Assembly (NCBI GenBank): GCA_016932165.1
Contig: JAFGDK010000018.1
Span: 1-63,704, forward strand
DNA: 63,704 nucleotides
Reading direction: 5' to 3'
Source of the DNA: Anaerolineales bacterium
Lineage (GTDB): Bacteria > Chloroflexota > Anaerolineae > Anaerolineales > UBA11579
Under the pieces are notes generated by a model. It was not told where the DNA came from. It searched no databases and saw only the letters and a list, made by a program, of their open reading frames with translations. Each line of letters begins with the position of its first letter. The stretch's first letter is position 1. Of this stretch, positions 36,414-45,165 are shown one piece after another. A program made the position numbers and the translations under genes.

Positions 36414-38105
36414 CTAATCCCCAAACAGATCATAATGCCAGGTTGGCTTTTGCCGCACCGTGACCTGTTCTGCACGCAGAGCCATGCCGAACAGGGTCTT
36501 CTCATCCCAGGGTCTCCCCATCAGCTGCATGCTCAAGGGTAAGCCTTCCTGGTTATAGCCAACCGGGAATGAGATCGCCGGCAAGCCGGTGAGGTTGGCC
36601 GGTTGGGCAAAACGCATGATCTCGGTCGTCACGGTCACATCCGAATCGCCATCCGGGAGCGCATGGGGTTTGATCGGGGGCGCCGCTAAACCCACGCTGG
36701 GTGTGGCGATGACATCCACCTGTTCAAAGGCAGCGGCAAAATGGGCCATCAGGCGGGTACGCACCCGCTGCGCCTGCACATAATCTTCTGCTGTGAAGCT
36801 GCGGGCCAACAGCAGATTGGTTTTCACATCCAGCCCGTGCTTCTCAAAATGGTGGTGGAAACTTCTCAGGGATTGAGACATCTCCGCGGTGATCGTGATG
36901 ATATGCGCCACCCGGGCAGCTTCCAGGTCGGGGAGCTGGATATCGACGATCTGTGCGCCCATTGATTGATATTTAGCCAGCATAGTCTGATTGGCAGCGA
37001 CGATATCCGCAGACGCATGGCGGAACCAGGGCCAAAACACGCCGATCCTGATCTGACTGAGATCGATTTGATCCCAGCCGCCGATCTCCGGCGCGGGCTG
37101 GTGCCGCGTGTTGCGATCCAACGGGTCCGGACCGGCAATAACCTGCCAGGCCAGGGCAGCATCCCTGGTGGTGGCCGCCAGGGGACCGATATGAGCCACG
37201 CTCCAGCACAGCGGGAAAGCGCCGTGCTCGCTGATCCGCCCAAAAGTGGATTTGATCCCCACTACGCCGCAGAAAGCAGATGGGATACGGATGGAACCGC
37301 CGCCATCTGCGCCAATCGCCACCGGACACAAACCCGCGGCAACTGCAGACCCAGACCCGCTGGAGCTGCCGCCGGAATAATGGGCCGTGCTGTAAGGATT
37401 GCGGACGATGCCGTGGTGCGGGTTCAACCCAGTCACGTTGATTCCGATCTCGTGCATATTGGTCTTGCCGATTAACAAAGCTCCCATGGCCCGCAATCTT
37501 CCCGCCACAGTGGCATCAGACCTAGCTGGCGAATCGCCCAGAAAGGCAGTCCCGACGGTGGTTGGATAGGGGGCCAGATCGATCTCGTCTTTGACTGCCA
37601 CCGGCACGCCGTCAATTGGGCTGAGCGGGTTTCCATCCAGGTACCGTGCCGCGGATGCTTCTGCCTGTTGTCTGATCTCCCCGGCATCGGTGGCAATCAC
37701 CGCCCGCAAAGGCGGGCTTTGCTGGTTGCTGTCCTCGACCGCCACAATCACCCGTTCAGCCACATCCAGCGGTGAGAATTTTGCTTCCAGATACGCTTGA
37801 TGAAAATCTGCCGCAGTGGCAAACCGGAATCCTTCAATGGATTCAGGAACCTGTTTAGATTCAAAATGGGGAACAGCATATTCTCTCACCGGGTGGTCAG
37901 CAAAGTGGATCGGCATTAAGGTGGGCTCCTCAGTAAATTGCTTTTGCCTGAAAGCCTTTATGCCCGCAGTGGCTAATAGGTTGTCGACCAGCAATCGCCC
38001 CACCACTGGCCAGCCCAGCGCTTTGACGAACATCCGCAGCCCGAAACCATGCAGATAAGGCAGCTGGGCAGATTTAATATCATATACCGACTGATTCCCG
38101 TCCAT
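36414..38105 (-). CDS. Amidase-signature-family hydrolase
   Basis: 563 residues. The Ser-cisSer-Lys triad is readable: VAVKDE (Lys), GADGGGSIRIPSAFCG with the cis-Ser and nucleophile Ser, and the signature stretch SGGSSSGSGSAVAAG. The family covers amide hydrolysis from fatty amides to glutaminyl-tRNA amidation; an N-terminal extension of about 100 residues and no gatB/C neighbours point to a catabolic amidase. GGAGGATGAG precedes the ATG. There is no signal peptide. Confidence 0.9.
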   Translation of the reverse strand: MDGNQSVYDIKSAQLPYLHGFGLRMFVKALGWPVVGRLLVDNLLATAGIKAFRQKQFTEEPTLMPIHFADHPVREYAVPHFESKQVPESIEGFRFATAADFHQAYLEAKFSPLDVAERVIVAVEDSNQQSPPLRAVIATDAGEIRQQAEASAARYLDGNPLSPIDGVPVAVKDEIDLAPYPTTVGTAFLGDSPARSDATVAGRLRAMGALLIGKTNMHEIGINVTGLNPHHGIVRNPYSTAHYSGGSSSGSGSAVAAGLCPVAIGADGGGSIRIPSAFCGVVGIKSTFGRISEHGAFPLCWSVAHIGPLAATTRDAALAWQVIAGPDPLDRNTRHQPAPEIGGWDQIDLSQIRIGVFWPWFRHASADIVAANQTMLAKYQSMGAQIVDIQLPDLEAARVAHIITITAEMSQSLRSFHHHFEKHGLDVKTNLLLARSFTAEDYVQAQRVRTRLMAHFAAAFEQVDVIATPSVGLAAPPIKPHALPDGDSDVTVTTEIMRFAQPANLTGLPAISFPVGYNQEGLPLSMQLMGRPWDEKTLFGMALRAEQVTVRQKPTWHYDLFGD

Positions 38106-38342
38106 CTCATCCTCCCGGGTGATCCTGTAGTTATCTATTACATAATCATAACCCGTTTTTCATTCATTCGTTCCAACCTCTTGATTCTGGCAATGGTTTC
38201 CAAATATCCTGGTCAGGAGATCAACCAGAAACCCACCACCAGGCAAACTCAAGCGGAGAAAACAGAAATATTGAGAAAAGGAATATGGCGGCCTGTTCAA
38301 GACCCAATAAATTCTTTACCGGATCCCTATTTCCAATAATCG

Positions 38343-38861
38343 TTAGTTAGCTGCATCTACGGCTTGAAGAACACTCAGGACCGCCCGGTCTGCATCTTCC
38401 ATATCTCGCAGATCTGCATCGTGGTTAGCGATCAGCCACACCACCCGTGGATTTGCCCCGGCAGCCTCCACCATTGCTGCCCCCCACTCGGCGTGCCGGG
38501 CAGCAACTACCATCCCGGCCCGGATACCAGCCGGGCTGGCTGTGCTCCACTGGTGGTAAAGGTTTGGAAAGAAGCGCTTTGCCAGCACGGCCAGTCCCCG
38601 CTCCCAGGGGCGAAGTTGGTAATTCACCTTGCCAAGATCATGCAGCAAGGCTGCTGCCAGCAGATCAGGCTCCTGGTAACCAGCGCTAACCAGTCTATCC
38701 ATCACCCGGATGGCATGCGCTTGTTCAAACGGCATCATCTGTGAAAACAATTCAAACAGCTGGGGGGACAATATTTCCCCGGCCCGGGAAAATTCCGCCT
38801 CAGTGGGTTTGTCGAGGTGGGCACGCCGGAACTGGTCAAGCCGGTAAAGCGCTTTCCTCAA
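38343..38861 (-). CDS. HD-domain phosphohydrolase-like protein
   Basis: 172 residues with the HD metal site: H49, LLHDLGK (H74, D75), a following H in ARHAEWGA and the distal ANHDAD. Proteins like this hydrolyse nucleotides or nucleotide signals. The only upstream start that keeps H49 with normal spacing is TTG 38861, four bases after the stop of the S2P gene. AGGG lies nine bases before it, so translation is probably coupled. The substrate is unknown. Confidence 0.75.
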   Translation of the reverse strand: MRKALYRLDQFRRAHLDKPTEAEFSRAGEILSPQLFELFSQMMPFEQAHAIRVMDRLVSAGYQEPDLLAAALLHDLGKVNYQLRPWERGLAVLAKRFFPNLYHQWSTASPAGIRAGMVVAARHAEWGAAMVEAAGANPRVVWLIANHDADLRDMEDADRAVLSVLQAVDAAN

Positions 38862-38864
38862 AGG

Positions 38865-39509
38865 TTATATCCCTAAGAACAGGCGTATCAGCCTGATAGA
38901 TGGATTGAATACCAGCCAATCCAGGATCGGTACGCCAAGTGCAGGAAGCAGCCAGATCAAGATGATCAGAGGGCCAAAGCTGAAGCGGCGCAGCTTGGCC
39001 AGACCATCGCCCCATTCCGGCGGCAGGAAACGGATGGCGATCTTTTCCCCATCCAGAGGGAACAACGGGATCAGGTTAAAGAAGAAAAGCACAAAATTGA
39101 TCACGGCAAATATATACAGCACTTCATAGGCAGAGGGGATGTATTTGCTGGGTGCGTCCGGAACTGGCAACAAACCAGTCGCCAGGAGAATCCCCGAGAA
39201 CAACCCCAACATCAGATTGGAAGCTGGGCCGGCCAGGGCAACCAGCGCAGGGGCATAACGTGACCGCATTGATAAGGTATACTCATTCACCGGGACCGGT
39301 TTCGCCCAGCCAAACCCTGCCAGAAGGAGCATCAGAGAACCGACCAGGTCAAGATGGGCCAGCGGGTTCAAGGTAATCCGCCCATGCAGGCGGGGGGTAT
39401 CATCTCCAAAATAATCGGCAGCTAGGGCATGGGCCAGTTCATGAATCGGGAAAGCCACCAACAGCACGACTGCCAGGCTGATCAACTCTGGTAATGAAAA
39501 ATTTAACAT
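38865..39509 (-). CDS. Site-2 protease (M50) family membrane metalloprotease
   Basis: 214 residues and about six membrane helices. HELAH (residues 23-27) in the first helix and FNLIPLFPLDGEK in the last third provide the zinc ligands and active-site Asp of M50 proteases. No PDZ domain is present, so this is the minimal S2P subgroup. Its target is unknown. It heads a two-gene unit with the HD protein. Confidence 0.88.
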   Translation of the reverse strand: MLNFSLPELISLAVVLLVAFPIHELAHALAADYFGDDTPRLHGRITLNPLAHLDLVGSLMLLLAGFGWAKPVPVNEYTLSMRSRYAPALVALAGPASNLMLGLFSGILLATGLLPVPDAPSKYIPSAYEVLYIFAVINFVLFFFNLIPLFPLDGEKIAIRFLPPEWGDGLAKLRRFSFGPLIILIWLLPALGVPILDWLVFNPSIRLIRLFLGI

Positions 39510-39613
39510 ATTTTGCTCCTGAATGCAGAAGACCAGATGAAATGGCTGGGCGGGTCTCTACATTAAATCTACATCAGAACAGACAACATCATAAATAGCA
39601 ATTATACCACCCG

Positions 39614-39622
39614 TGATATAAT
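39614..39622 (+). promoter_or_regulatory. Extended -10 promoter of the DUF951-rsmI operon
   Basis: TGATATAAT is an extended -10 (TG-n-TATAAT), 43 bp before the ATG at 39666. No clear -35 is needed with such an element. Between it and the ATG is a GGAGACC stretch. Confidence 0.65.
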
Positions 39623-39665
39623 CCCGATTCGGAGACCACCCCAATGGGGCTGTGAGACAAGAAAA

Positions 39666-39872
39666 ATGCTGCCCAAAATTGAGCTAAACGACATCCTCAA
39701 GATGAGGAAACCCCACCCCTGCGGGAGCTATTTCTGGCGGGTCACCCGATTGGGCGCCGACATCGGTTTGGAATGTCTGGGATGCGGCCGCCGCACCCTG
39801 CTGACCCGCCGTAAACTTGCCCGCCGCGTCAAACATATCAACCCACCGGATGCACCCCAGGAGCAGGGATGA
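39666..39872 (+). CDS. DUF951 family protein
   Basis: 68 residues. [16 protein letters not shown] at the N-terminus and LECLGCGRR (C37, C40) in the middle are the family core; C19 is the third Cys. Family members are small cytoplasmic proteins of unknown role, found mostly in Firmicutes and Chloroflexota, with a predicted SH3-like or zinc-binding core. It overlaps the rsmI start by four bases (ATGA), so it may act in ribosome or translation matters, but this is inference. Confidence 0.9.
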   Translation: MLPKIELNDILKMRKPHPCGSYFWRVTRLGADIGLECLGCGRRTLLTRRKLARRVKHINPPDAPQEQG

Positions 39873-40693
39873 GCACGCTGTACCTGGTTTCAACCCCAAT
39901 TGGCAACCTGGAAGACCTCAGTGCAAGGGCAATTCGCATCCTCAACGAAGTCAATCTGATTGCCGCCGAGGACACCCGCCACACAGCCAAGCTGCTCAAC
40001 CACTTTGGGATCCGCACCCGCTCTACCAGCTATTATGACCACAATAAAGGACAAAAAATCGGGAAAGTCTTGGATGCGCTGGCAGCCGGGGATGTCGCCC
40101 TGGTCTCGGATGCGGGCACCCCGGGGCTGAATGATCCCGGTTACCTGCTGGTACGTGCGGCCCTGGATGCCGGTCACACTGTCAGCCCGATTCCCGGGCC
40201 ATCTGCGCCGATCAGCGCGCTGGTGGTCTCTGGCCTGCCAACTGACCAATTCTTGTACCTTGGTTACCTGCCCCGCAAGGCGGGAGAGCGCCGCCGTGTA
40301 ATTGAAGAAGTCGAGGCTTTGCGCTATACGCTGATCTTTTTCGAAACCCCGCACCGCATGGAAGAAGCCCTGGCAGACCTGGAGGAGATCCTCGGTGACC
40401 GGCAGATCGCGGTTGCTGGAGAGCTGACAAAACTATACGAAGAGGTGTTTCGCGGCAGCATCAGCGCGGCTAGAAATCATTTTAAAGACCATCCCGCCAG
40501 GGGAGAATACACCCTGATTGTGGACGGGCAGAACAAAGAAGATAAACTATGGGAAGAAGGGGATGTGCGCCATGCGGTCAAATCTCCACCATACAGCCAG
40601 ATGCCGCCCTCCCAGGCTGCCCGTGAGCTGGCCGAGAAATCAGGCTGGCCGCGGCGAAAAATTTATGAACTGTTGACAAAAACTGACGAATAG
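39869..40693 (+). CDS. rsmI: 16S rRNA (cytidine-1402-2'-O)-methyltransferase
   Basis: 274 residues of the tetrapyrrole-methylase fold. [35 protein letters not shown] and [11 protein letters not shown] are the classical RsmI motifs that bind S-adenosylmethionine. It methylates the ribose of C1402 in the decoding centre. The C-terminal helical domain is present. AUG overlap with DUF951 upstream, and a nine-base gap to the PGI/PMI gene, indicate one operon. Confidence 0.95.
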   Translation: MSTLYLVSTPIGNLEDLSARAIRILNEVNLIAAEDTRHTAKLLNHFGIRTRSTSYYDHNKGQKIGKVLDALAAGDVALVSDAGTPGLNDPGYLLVRAALDAGHTVSPIPGPSAPISALVVSGLPTDQFLYLGYLPRKAGERRRVIEEVEALRYTLIFFETPHRMEEALADLEEILGDRQIAVAGELTKLYEEVFRGSISAARNHFKDHPARGEYTLIVDGQNKEDKLWEEGDVRHAVKSPPYSQMPPSQAARELAEKSGWPRRKIYELLTKTDE

Positions 40694-40701
40694 AGGGAAT
40701 A

Positions 40702-41757
40702 ATGCACCTAGATGATCTCAACCTGATCAAAGAACTCGACAGCGAGAACATGCTCCAGCACATCAACAATTTACCCGATCAGCTGGCCGGCGCCTGGGAA
40801 ATCGGGCTAAAGCTGCCCCTGCCTGATTTTAAAGAATTTCATCACGTGGTGATTGCCGGGATGGGCGGCTCTGCCATTGGAGGAGATCTGGTTAAAGCCT
40901 ATGCACAGCAGTTCAGCCACATCCCAATCACCGTGCTGCGAGACTACGATTTGCCGAACTGGTCTAAAACGCTGGTGATCTGCTCCTCACACTCCGGCAA
41001 TACGGAAGAGACGCTATCAGTTTTTGATCAGGCAGTCGAAGCTGGATTGCCCACCCTGCCGATCTGCACCGGCGGCAAACTGGCTGAGAAAGCTGGAGAA
41101 ACCGGGTCAGCGCTGTGGATCTTTGAGGATGATTTCCAGCCGCGGGCCGCAGTGGGCTTTTCATTTGGACTATTACTGGCTGCCCTCACCCGCCTGGGAA
41201 TGTTTCCCCTGGAAGAGACCAGCGAACAGATCAAGAATACCGCCGCGGCGATGAAAACCCAGATGACCAATTTACAGCCAGAAGTACCCGCACCGACCAA
41301 TCCGGCCAAACGGCTGGCCGGCCAATTTGTAAACCGCTGGATCACCATTTTTGGCGCCGGCTTCCTCGCTCCTGTGGCCCGCCGCTGGAAGACACAGATC
41401 AATGAGATTGCAAAAGCCCAGGCTTCTTTTGAAGTCATCCCGGAAGCCAACCACAATACCCTGCAAGGGGCTTATTTTCCTGAAGTGAATGTCAACCACT
41501 CGCTGAACTTCTTTATTACTTCCAAACATAACCACCGGCGCAACCAGATCAGGGAAGAATACACCCGCAAGACCTTTATGTTGGAAGCCTTTGCCACTGA
41601 TTTCTATCGCACTCACGGCAAATCTGTGATGGAAGATATGTGGACGGCGCTCCATATGGGAGATTATATTTCCTATTACCTGGCCATCATCTACCGCGTC
41701 GACCCCACCCCGGTCCCCATGCTGGCTGACCTGAAAACCCATCTATCCGATCAATGA
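40702..41757 (+). CDS. Bifunctional phosphoglucose/phosphomannose isomerase (SIS type)
   Basis: 351 residues of the PGI/PMI SIS-domain family known from archaea and Chloroflexota-like bacteria. VIAGMGGSAIGGDLV and SSHSGNTEE are the two phosphate-binding loops; the catalytic Glu and His regions lie in the C-terminal half (EIAKAQASFEVIPEANHN). It interconverts glucose-6-P or mannose-6-P with fructose-6-P. GAGGGAATA precedes the ATG. Its stop overlaps the next start (ATGA). Confidence 0.93.
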   Translation: MHLDDLNLIKELDSENMLQHINNLPDQLAGAWEIGLKLPLPDFKEFHHVVIAGMGGSAIGGDLVKAYAQQFSHIPITVLRDYDLPNWSKTLVICSSHSGNTEETLSVFDQAVEAGLPTLPICTGGKLAEKAGETGSALWIFEDDFQPRAAVGFSFGLLLAALTRLGMFPLEETSEQIKNTAAAMKTQMTNLQPEVPAPTNPAKRLAGQFVNRWITIFGAGFLAPVARRWKTQINEIAKAQASFEVIPEANHNTLQGAYFPEVNVNHSLNFFITSKHNHRRNQIREEYTRKTFMLEAFATDFYRTHGKSVMEDMWTALHMGDYISYYLAIIYRVDPTPVPMLADLKTHLSDQ

Positions 41758-43022
41758 GTGAACCCATGAAAAACACAAACAAGATTCTTCTCATCCTGTT
41801 AATCACTATATTGCTGGTCAGCCTGAGCATCTCAGCTGCTGCTGCACAGGAGCAGCCCATCGTCAGGGCGATCCTTTTCTGGTCTCCTACCTGCGGGCAT
41901 TGCGAATATGTGATCACCGAGGTGATCCAACCCCTGTACACCCAATATGGCAATCAAATCCTGATCCTGGGAATCTCTACCGCCAGTCAAGTTGGGTCTG
42001 AATTATTCATATCAACGGTTGAAGAAACTGGCTTTCCGATGGAACAGGCTGGCGTCCCCTTCCTGGTGATCGGCGATCAGGTGATGATCGGCTCCGGTCA
42101 GATTCCGGAAGAACTACCCGGCTTGGTAGCTGAGTCCCTGAAGGGAGACGGGATTGCCTGGCCGCCTTTCCCGGCGATTCAGGAATTTTTGCTCACCCAG
42201 GGTTTTGTCAGTGTAGACGGGCAGGATATCACCCCCACGCCAATGCCCGCCACCCAGGCAACCGAGGGATCCGCCCCCACCCAGGCCGCGACCCAGATGG
42301 CAGAACAATCCAATTCGCCAGAACTGGCCGCTGCCCAGACGCCGGAACCAACGCCCACGGAGCAACCTGATCCCGAACCCATGCTGGTGGTGACCGATGA
42401 CCCGCCGCCGGATACCCTTTGGGAAACGCTGGTATTCCGCTTCAACCACGACCGAACTGCCAATACCATTGCTGTGGGTGTGCTGCTTTTCCTGATCGGT
42501 GTGGTCGTGTATATTGCGGTACATTTCATGCGGGCCTCGGTGCTAAAAACCTGGCCGGAGTGGGTGCTGCCCGTTCTGCTGGTGATCGGGCTGGCAATTG
42601 CTGGTTACCTTGCCAGCGTTGAGGTATCCGGTAACGAAGCTGTTTGCGGCCCAGTCGGGGACTGCAACGCGGTACAGCAAAGCAAATACGCCACCCTGTT
42701 CGGATTCCTGCCAGTAGCTGTTTTCGGCATCATCGGCTACCTTGTGATTGGTGCCACATGGCTAATTGGGAAGAAATCATCCGGCAGGCTGCAATTTTAT
42801 GCCAAGCTGGCCATGTTCCTGACTGCCCTATTTGGCTTATTGTTCTTTATCTACCTCACCTTCCTGGAACCGTTCGTAATCGGGGCCACCTGTGCCTGGT
42901 GCATCACCTCCGCAATTCTGATGGCCGTGATCAATCTATTTACCTTGCCAATCGTGCTGGAGGCTTGGGCTGAATTGGACGAAGATGACCAGGGACAAGC
43001 TGAATATCAGAAGATTGATTAA
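41754..43022 (+). CDS. Thioredoxin-VKOR fusion (disulfide-forming membrane protein)
   Basis: 422 residues. A signal or anchor helix (10-30) precedes a thioredoxin-like domain with FWSPTCGHCEY (C47, C50). A Thr/Pro/Gln linker (about 165-225) leads to a vitamin K epoxide reductase domain of five helices with loop cysteines C298 and C304, ASVEVSG, and the active pair CAWC (C380, C383). VKOR uses quinone to reoxidise a Trx partner that makes disulfides in exported proteins. In most bacterial fusions VKOR comes first; here the Trx-like domain is N-terminal. A later in-frame ATG (41766) would also give a signal peptide. Confidence 0.88.
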   Translation: MSEPMKNTNKILLILLITILLVSLSISAAAAQEQPIVRAILFWSPTCGHCEYVITEVIQPLYTQYGNQILILGISTASQVGSELFISTVEETGFPMEQAGVPFLVIGDQVMIGSGQIPEELPGLVAESLKGDGIAWPPFPAIQEFLLTQGFVSVDGQDITPTPMPATQATEGSAPTQAATQMAEQSNSPELAAAQTPEPTPTEQPDPEPMLVVTDDPPPDTLWETLVFRFNHDRTANTIAVGVLLFLIGVVVYIAVHFMRASVLKTWPEWVLPVLLVIGLAIAGYLASVEVSGNEAVCGPVGDCNAVQQSKYATLFGFLPVAVFGIIGYLVIGATWLIGKKSSGRLQFYAKLAMFLTALFGLLFFIYLTFLEPFVIGATCAWCITSAILMAVINLFTLPIVLEAWAELDEDDQGQAEYQKID

Positions 43023-43137
43023 TATAAAGAATTTTGCCAGGGATTGATCAGATTAAGCCCTCGACAACTCGAAGACATCATTTAAATTGATCAAACGGGC
43101 GGCGAGCGGATAACGATAGCAAAAAAGAAGGTTATTC

Positions 43138-43164
43138 TTTACTTGTGTAAAAAGGGTGTATAAT
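43138..43164 (+). promoter_or_regulatory. Promoter of the dinitrogenase-cofactor-like gene
   Basis: TTTACT, a 15-base spacer and a perfect TATAAT. The ATG follows 56 bp later. The spacer is shorter than ideal. Confidence 0.5.
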
Positions 43165-43219
43165 TTCATCAACTCCGAAAGGTAAAGGGGTGGTTATTAA
43201 ATAACATAGGAGCCTACCA

Positions 43220-43651
43220 ATGAAAATTGCAATTGTCACAGACGATGGCAAAACCATCTGCCCCCATTTTGGCCGGGCCACAAAATACGCGGTGATCGAT
43301 ATCCAGGAAGGAAAGATCATCTCGCGAGAGATGCGAGATAAAGCCGGACATCACAGCTTCCAACAGCTTGAAGAGCCTCACAACCATGGCAATGGCCGCC
43401 AGCACGGCGCCGGCATGGATGCCCATTCAGCGGACAAACACACACAAATGGTGCAGGCAATCATGGATTGCAGCGTATTGCTGACCCGCGGTATGGGGAG
43501 CGGGGCAAAGATCAGTATGGAACAAGCCAATATCCAAACCTATCAGGTAAATCTTCAAGACATTGACGAGGCAATTTTGGCTCTGATCGATGGGGAAATT
43601 AACCAATACGTTTACGATCAATCGTGCGGTGAGCACAACCACCATCATTAG
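43220..43651 (+). CDS. NifX/NifB-type dinitrogenase iron-molybdenum-cofactor-like protein
   Basis: 143 residues. MKIAIVTDDGKTICPHFGRA is the usual start of this family (RNase H-like fold, Fe-S binding). A His-rich insert (about 53-72, with HNHGNGRQHGAGMDAH) and a terminal CGEHNHHH suggest metal binding. There are no nif structural genes nearby. Members without nif genes occur in many anaerobes, with proposed roles in Fe-S or iron-cofactor handling. AGGAGCC precedes the ATG. It is monocistronic: promoter before, strong terminator after. Confidence 0.88.
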   Translation: MKIAIVTDDGKTICPHFGRATKYAVIDIQEGKIISREMRDKAGHHSFQQLEEPHNHGNGRQHGAGMDAHSADKHTQMVQAIMDCSVLLTRGMGSGAKISMEQANIQTYQVNLQDIDEAILALIDGEINQYVYDQSCGEHNHHH

Positions 43652-43676
43652 AATTCAAATACCTTTGATTGGCTAG

Positions 43677-43709
43677 AGCTCGCAACAAAAAGTGTTGCGA
43701 GCTTTTTTT
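43677..43709 (+). terminator. Strong intrinsic terminator
   Basis: An 11-bp perfect stem AGCTCGCAACA/TGTTGCGAGCT with a 5-base loop is followed by six T, 25 bp after the stop codon. Confidence 0.95.
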
Positions 43710-43937
43710 AAGCGAATTTCACTTCTACGGTTGTAATCAAATATTGAAGAAATAGACTGATGGCAAAGAATTTTTAGCCCTCTGACACGATAAGCCCACC
43801 GCGTAGAGGCTGGTGTAGATTTGTAGTATTTGATGGAAAAGATCCAACCCATATCGATGGTGACTGAATTGTTCAGAATTTAATCGCACCCACTTCTACA
43901 CAATTTCTCCATATTGGGCTTACAAGCTGATAATATC

Positions 43938-43991
43938 GGTTGGTTAAACTGGGAGCAATAACCAACCAGATCCAGGTATCTAATCTGGATC
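43938..43991 (+). promoter_or_regulatory. Structured 5' leader: two tandem perfect hairpins
   Basis: GGTTGGTTA pairs with TAACCAACC (43938-43967, 12-base loop), and GATCCAG with CTGGATC (43969-43991, 9-base loop). They stand back to back and end four bases before AAAGGA, the ribosome-binding site of the gene at 44007. No T-run follows, so they are not terminators. Read as RNA, they could control access to the ribosome-binding site or stability; read as DNA, as operators. Confidence 0.6.
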
Positions 43992-44006
43992 AAGAAAGGA
44001 ATAAAG

Positions 44007-44687
44007 ATGAACAGAAAATTAAAAGTTGGACTCCTCGTTGTGCTGGTGCTAGCCTTGTCAGCCGGACTGGTTGCCTTCCGACCCTTCAACGGAGATACGG
44101 ACGAAGACGGAATCCCAGATCAGTCCGAAACCCTGGCCGAGGTATTGGGTATCGATGTGGAAACGCTGGCAGCCGCCTACGAGGCCGCCCATGAGAAAGC
44201 CATTCAACAGGCGATTGCCGATGGGAAGATCACCCAGGAGCAGGCAGATGCGATGGCAGAAAGGGAAGCTCAATTCGGCAAACCTGGATTTGGTTTCCAC
44301 GGTCCAGACATGAACACCTTGCTGGCCGAGGAACTCGGGATCACGGTGGAAGAGCTTCAGGATGCGCAGCAAGAAGCCCAAGAAATCATGCTGGAACAAG
44401 CGCTGGAAGATGGACGGATTACCGAAGATGAATATGAGAACTTCCAACTCCGCCAAACCATGCACCCATACTTCGAAGAAGCCTTCAGCGCTGCTTTCCA
44501 GGATGCAGTAGATCAAGCCCTGGAAGATGGCGCCATCACCGAAGCGCAAGCCGAATCCCTGTTGAGCGGCAAAATGCCTTTTGGAAAAGGTTTTAGCGGA
44601 TTTGGTCACGGTGGGCATCGCCCAGGCGACCAGATGAAGCCAGATCACGGGTTCTTCCCAACCCCTCAAAACTCTGACGGCGATTAA
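44007..44687 (+). CDS. Exported DUF2680/YckD-like protein with repeated helical hairpins
   Basis: 226 residues. A signal peptide (VGLLVVLVLALSAGLVAF) is followed by an acidic DTDEDGIPDQSE stretch like a calcium-binding thrombospondin type-3 loop. Two or three copies of a helix pair then follow: AEVLGIDVETLAAAYEAAHEKA...DGKITQEQAD, AEELGITVEELQDA...DGRITEDEY, and AVDQALEDGAITEAQAE. The C-terminus is Gly/His-rich. The role is unknown; the repeats suggest an envelope protein. The exported mature protein is very acidic. Confidence 0.7.
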   Translation: MNRKLKVGLLVVLVLALSAGLVAFRPFNGDTDEDGIPDQSETLAEVLGIDVETLAAAYEAAHEKAIQQAIADGKITQEQADAMAEREAQFGKPGFGFHGPDMNTLLAEELGITVEELQDAQQEAQEIMLEQALEDGRITEDEYENFQLRQTMHPYFEEAFSAAFQDAVDQALEDGAITEAQAESLLSGKMPFGKGFSGFGHGGHRPGDQMKPDHGFFPTPQNSDGD

Positions 44688-44724
44688 CGCAGCTCTTCTG
44701 CTCCCCTTGGGATAACCCAACAAC

Positions 44725-44794
44725 CCACAAGCGGCCCGGACGGCCGCTTGTGGTTGAACCAAACCAGAGCGGATTCGCTCTGGTTTGGTTTTTT
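44725..44794 (+). terminator. Tandem hairpins ending in a strong terminator
   Basis: A 12-bp stem CCACAAGCGGCC/GGCCGCTTGTGG is followed by a 15-bp stem AACCAAACCAGAGCG/CGCTCTGGTTTGGTT with loop GATT and six T. The second is a textbook terminator for the gene ending at 44687. The repeat also faces the convergent pspC gene. Confidence 0.9.
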
Positions 44795-44849
44795 ATTAGA
44801 GACACGGCTGAACAACCGTGTCTTATCCTTCACCTTTTATATTTAGCGG

Positions 44850-45098
44850 TTATTCAGCAGATTCTTCCTCAACCTCAACCTCGACCACGGTCTCGGCTGC
44901 ACCTAGAGGCTCTTCTGGTACAACCAGCAGCATCACGATATACACCAGCAAACCAGGACCCCCTGCCAGGGCAAAGAACACAAACAGCAAGCGTACAATC
45001 GTAGCATCGATATTGAGGTATTCACCCAATCCGCCGGCAACCCCGGCGATCATGCGATCGCTGCGAGAACGATAAAGTCTGCGATTTTCAACATTCAT
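44850..45098 (-). CDS. PspC-domain small membrane protein
   Basis: 82 residues. LYRSRSDRMIAGVAGGLGEYL starts the PspC domain, and one to two hydrophobic segments (TIVRLLFVFFALAGGPGLLVYIVML) follow. An acidic tail ends the protein. PspC-type proteins sense or relieve membrane stress. There is no adjacent pspA. The gene downstream in the same direction is not seen; the nitroreductase gene lies upstream. Confidence 0.93.
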   Translation of the reverse strand: MNVENRRLYRSRSDRMIAGVAGGLGEYLNIDATIVRLLFVFFALAGGPGLLVYIVMLLVVPEEPLGAAETVVEVEVEEESAE

Positions 45099-45165
45099 AA
45101 CTAATCTCCTTTTATTTCTTTGTCTGTTTCAATACACTATACGAAGACCTGCCTGAAAAGTTTCA

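Noticed and set aside
42241-42400. Thr/Pro/Gln repeats in the Trx-VKOR gene as a tandem repeat or CRISPR-like array
   Set aside because: They encode an in-frame flexible linker and show no regular spacing.
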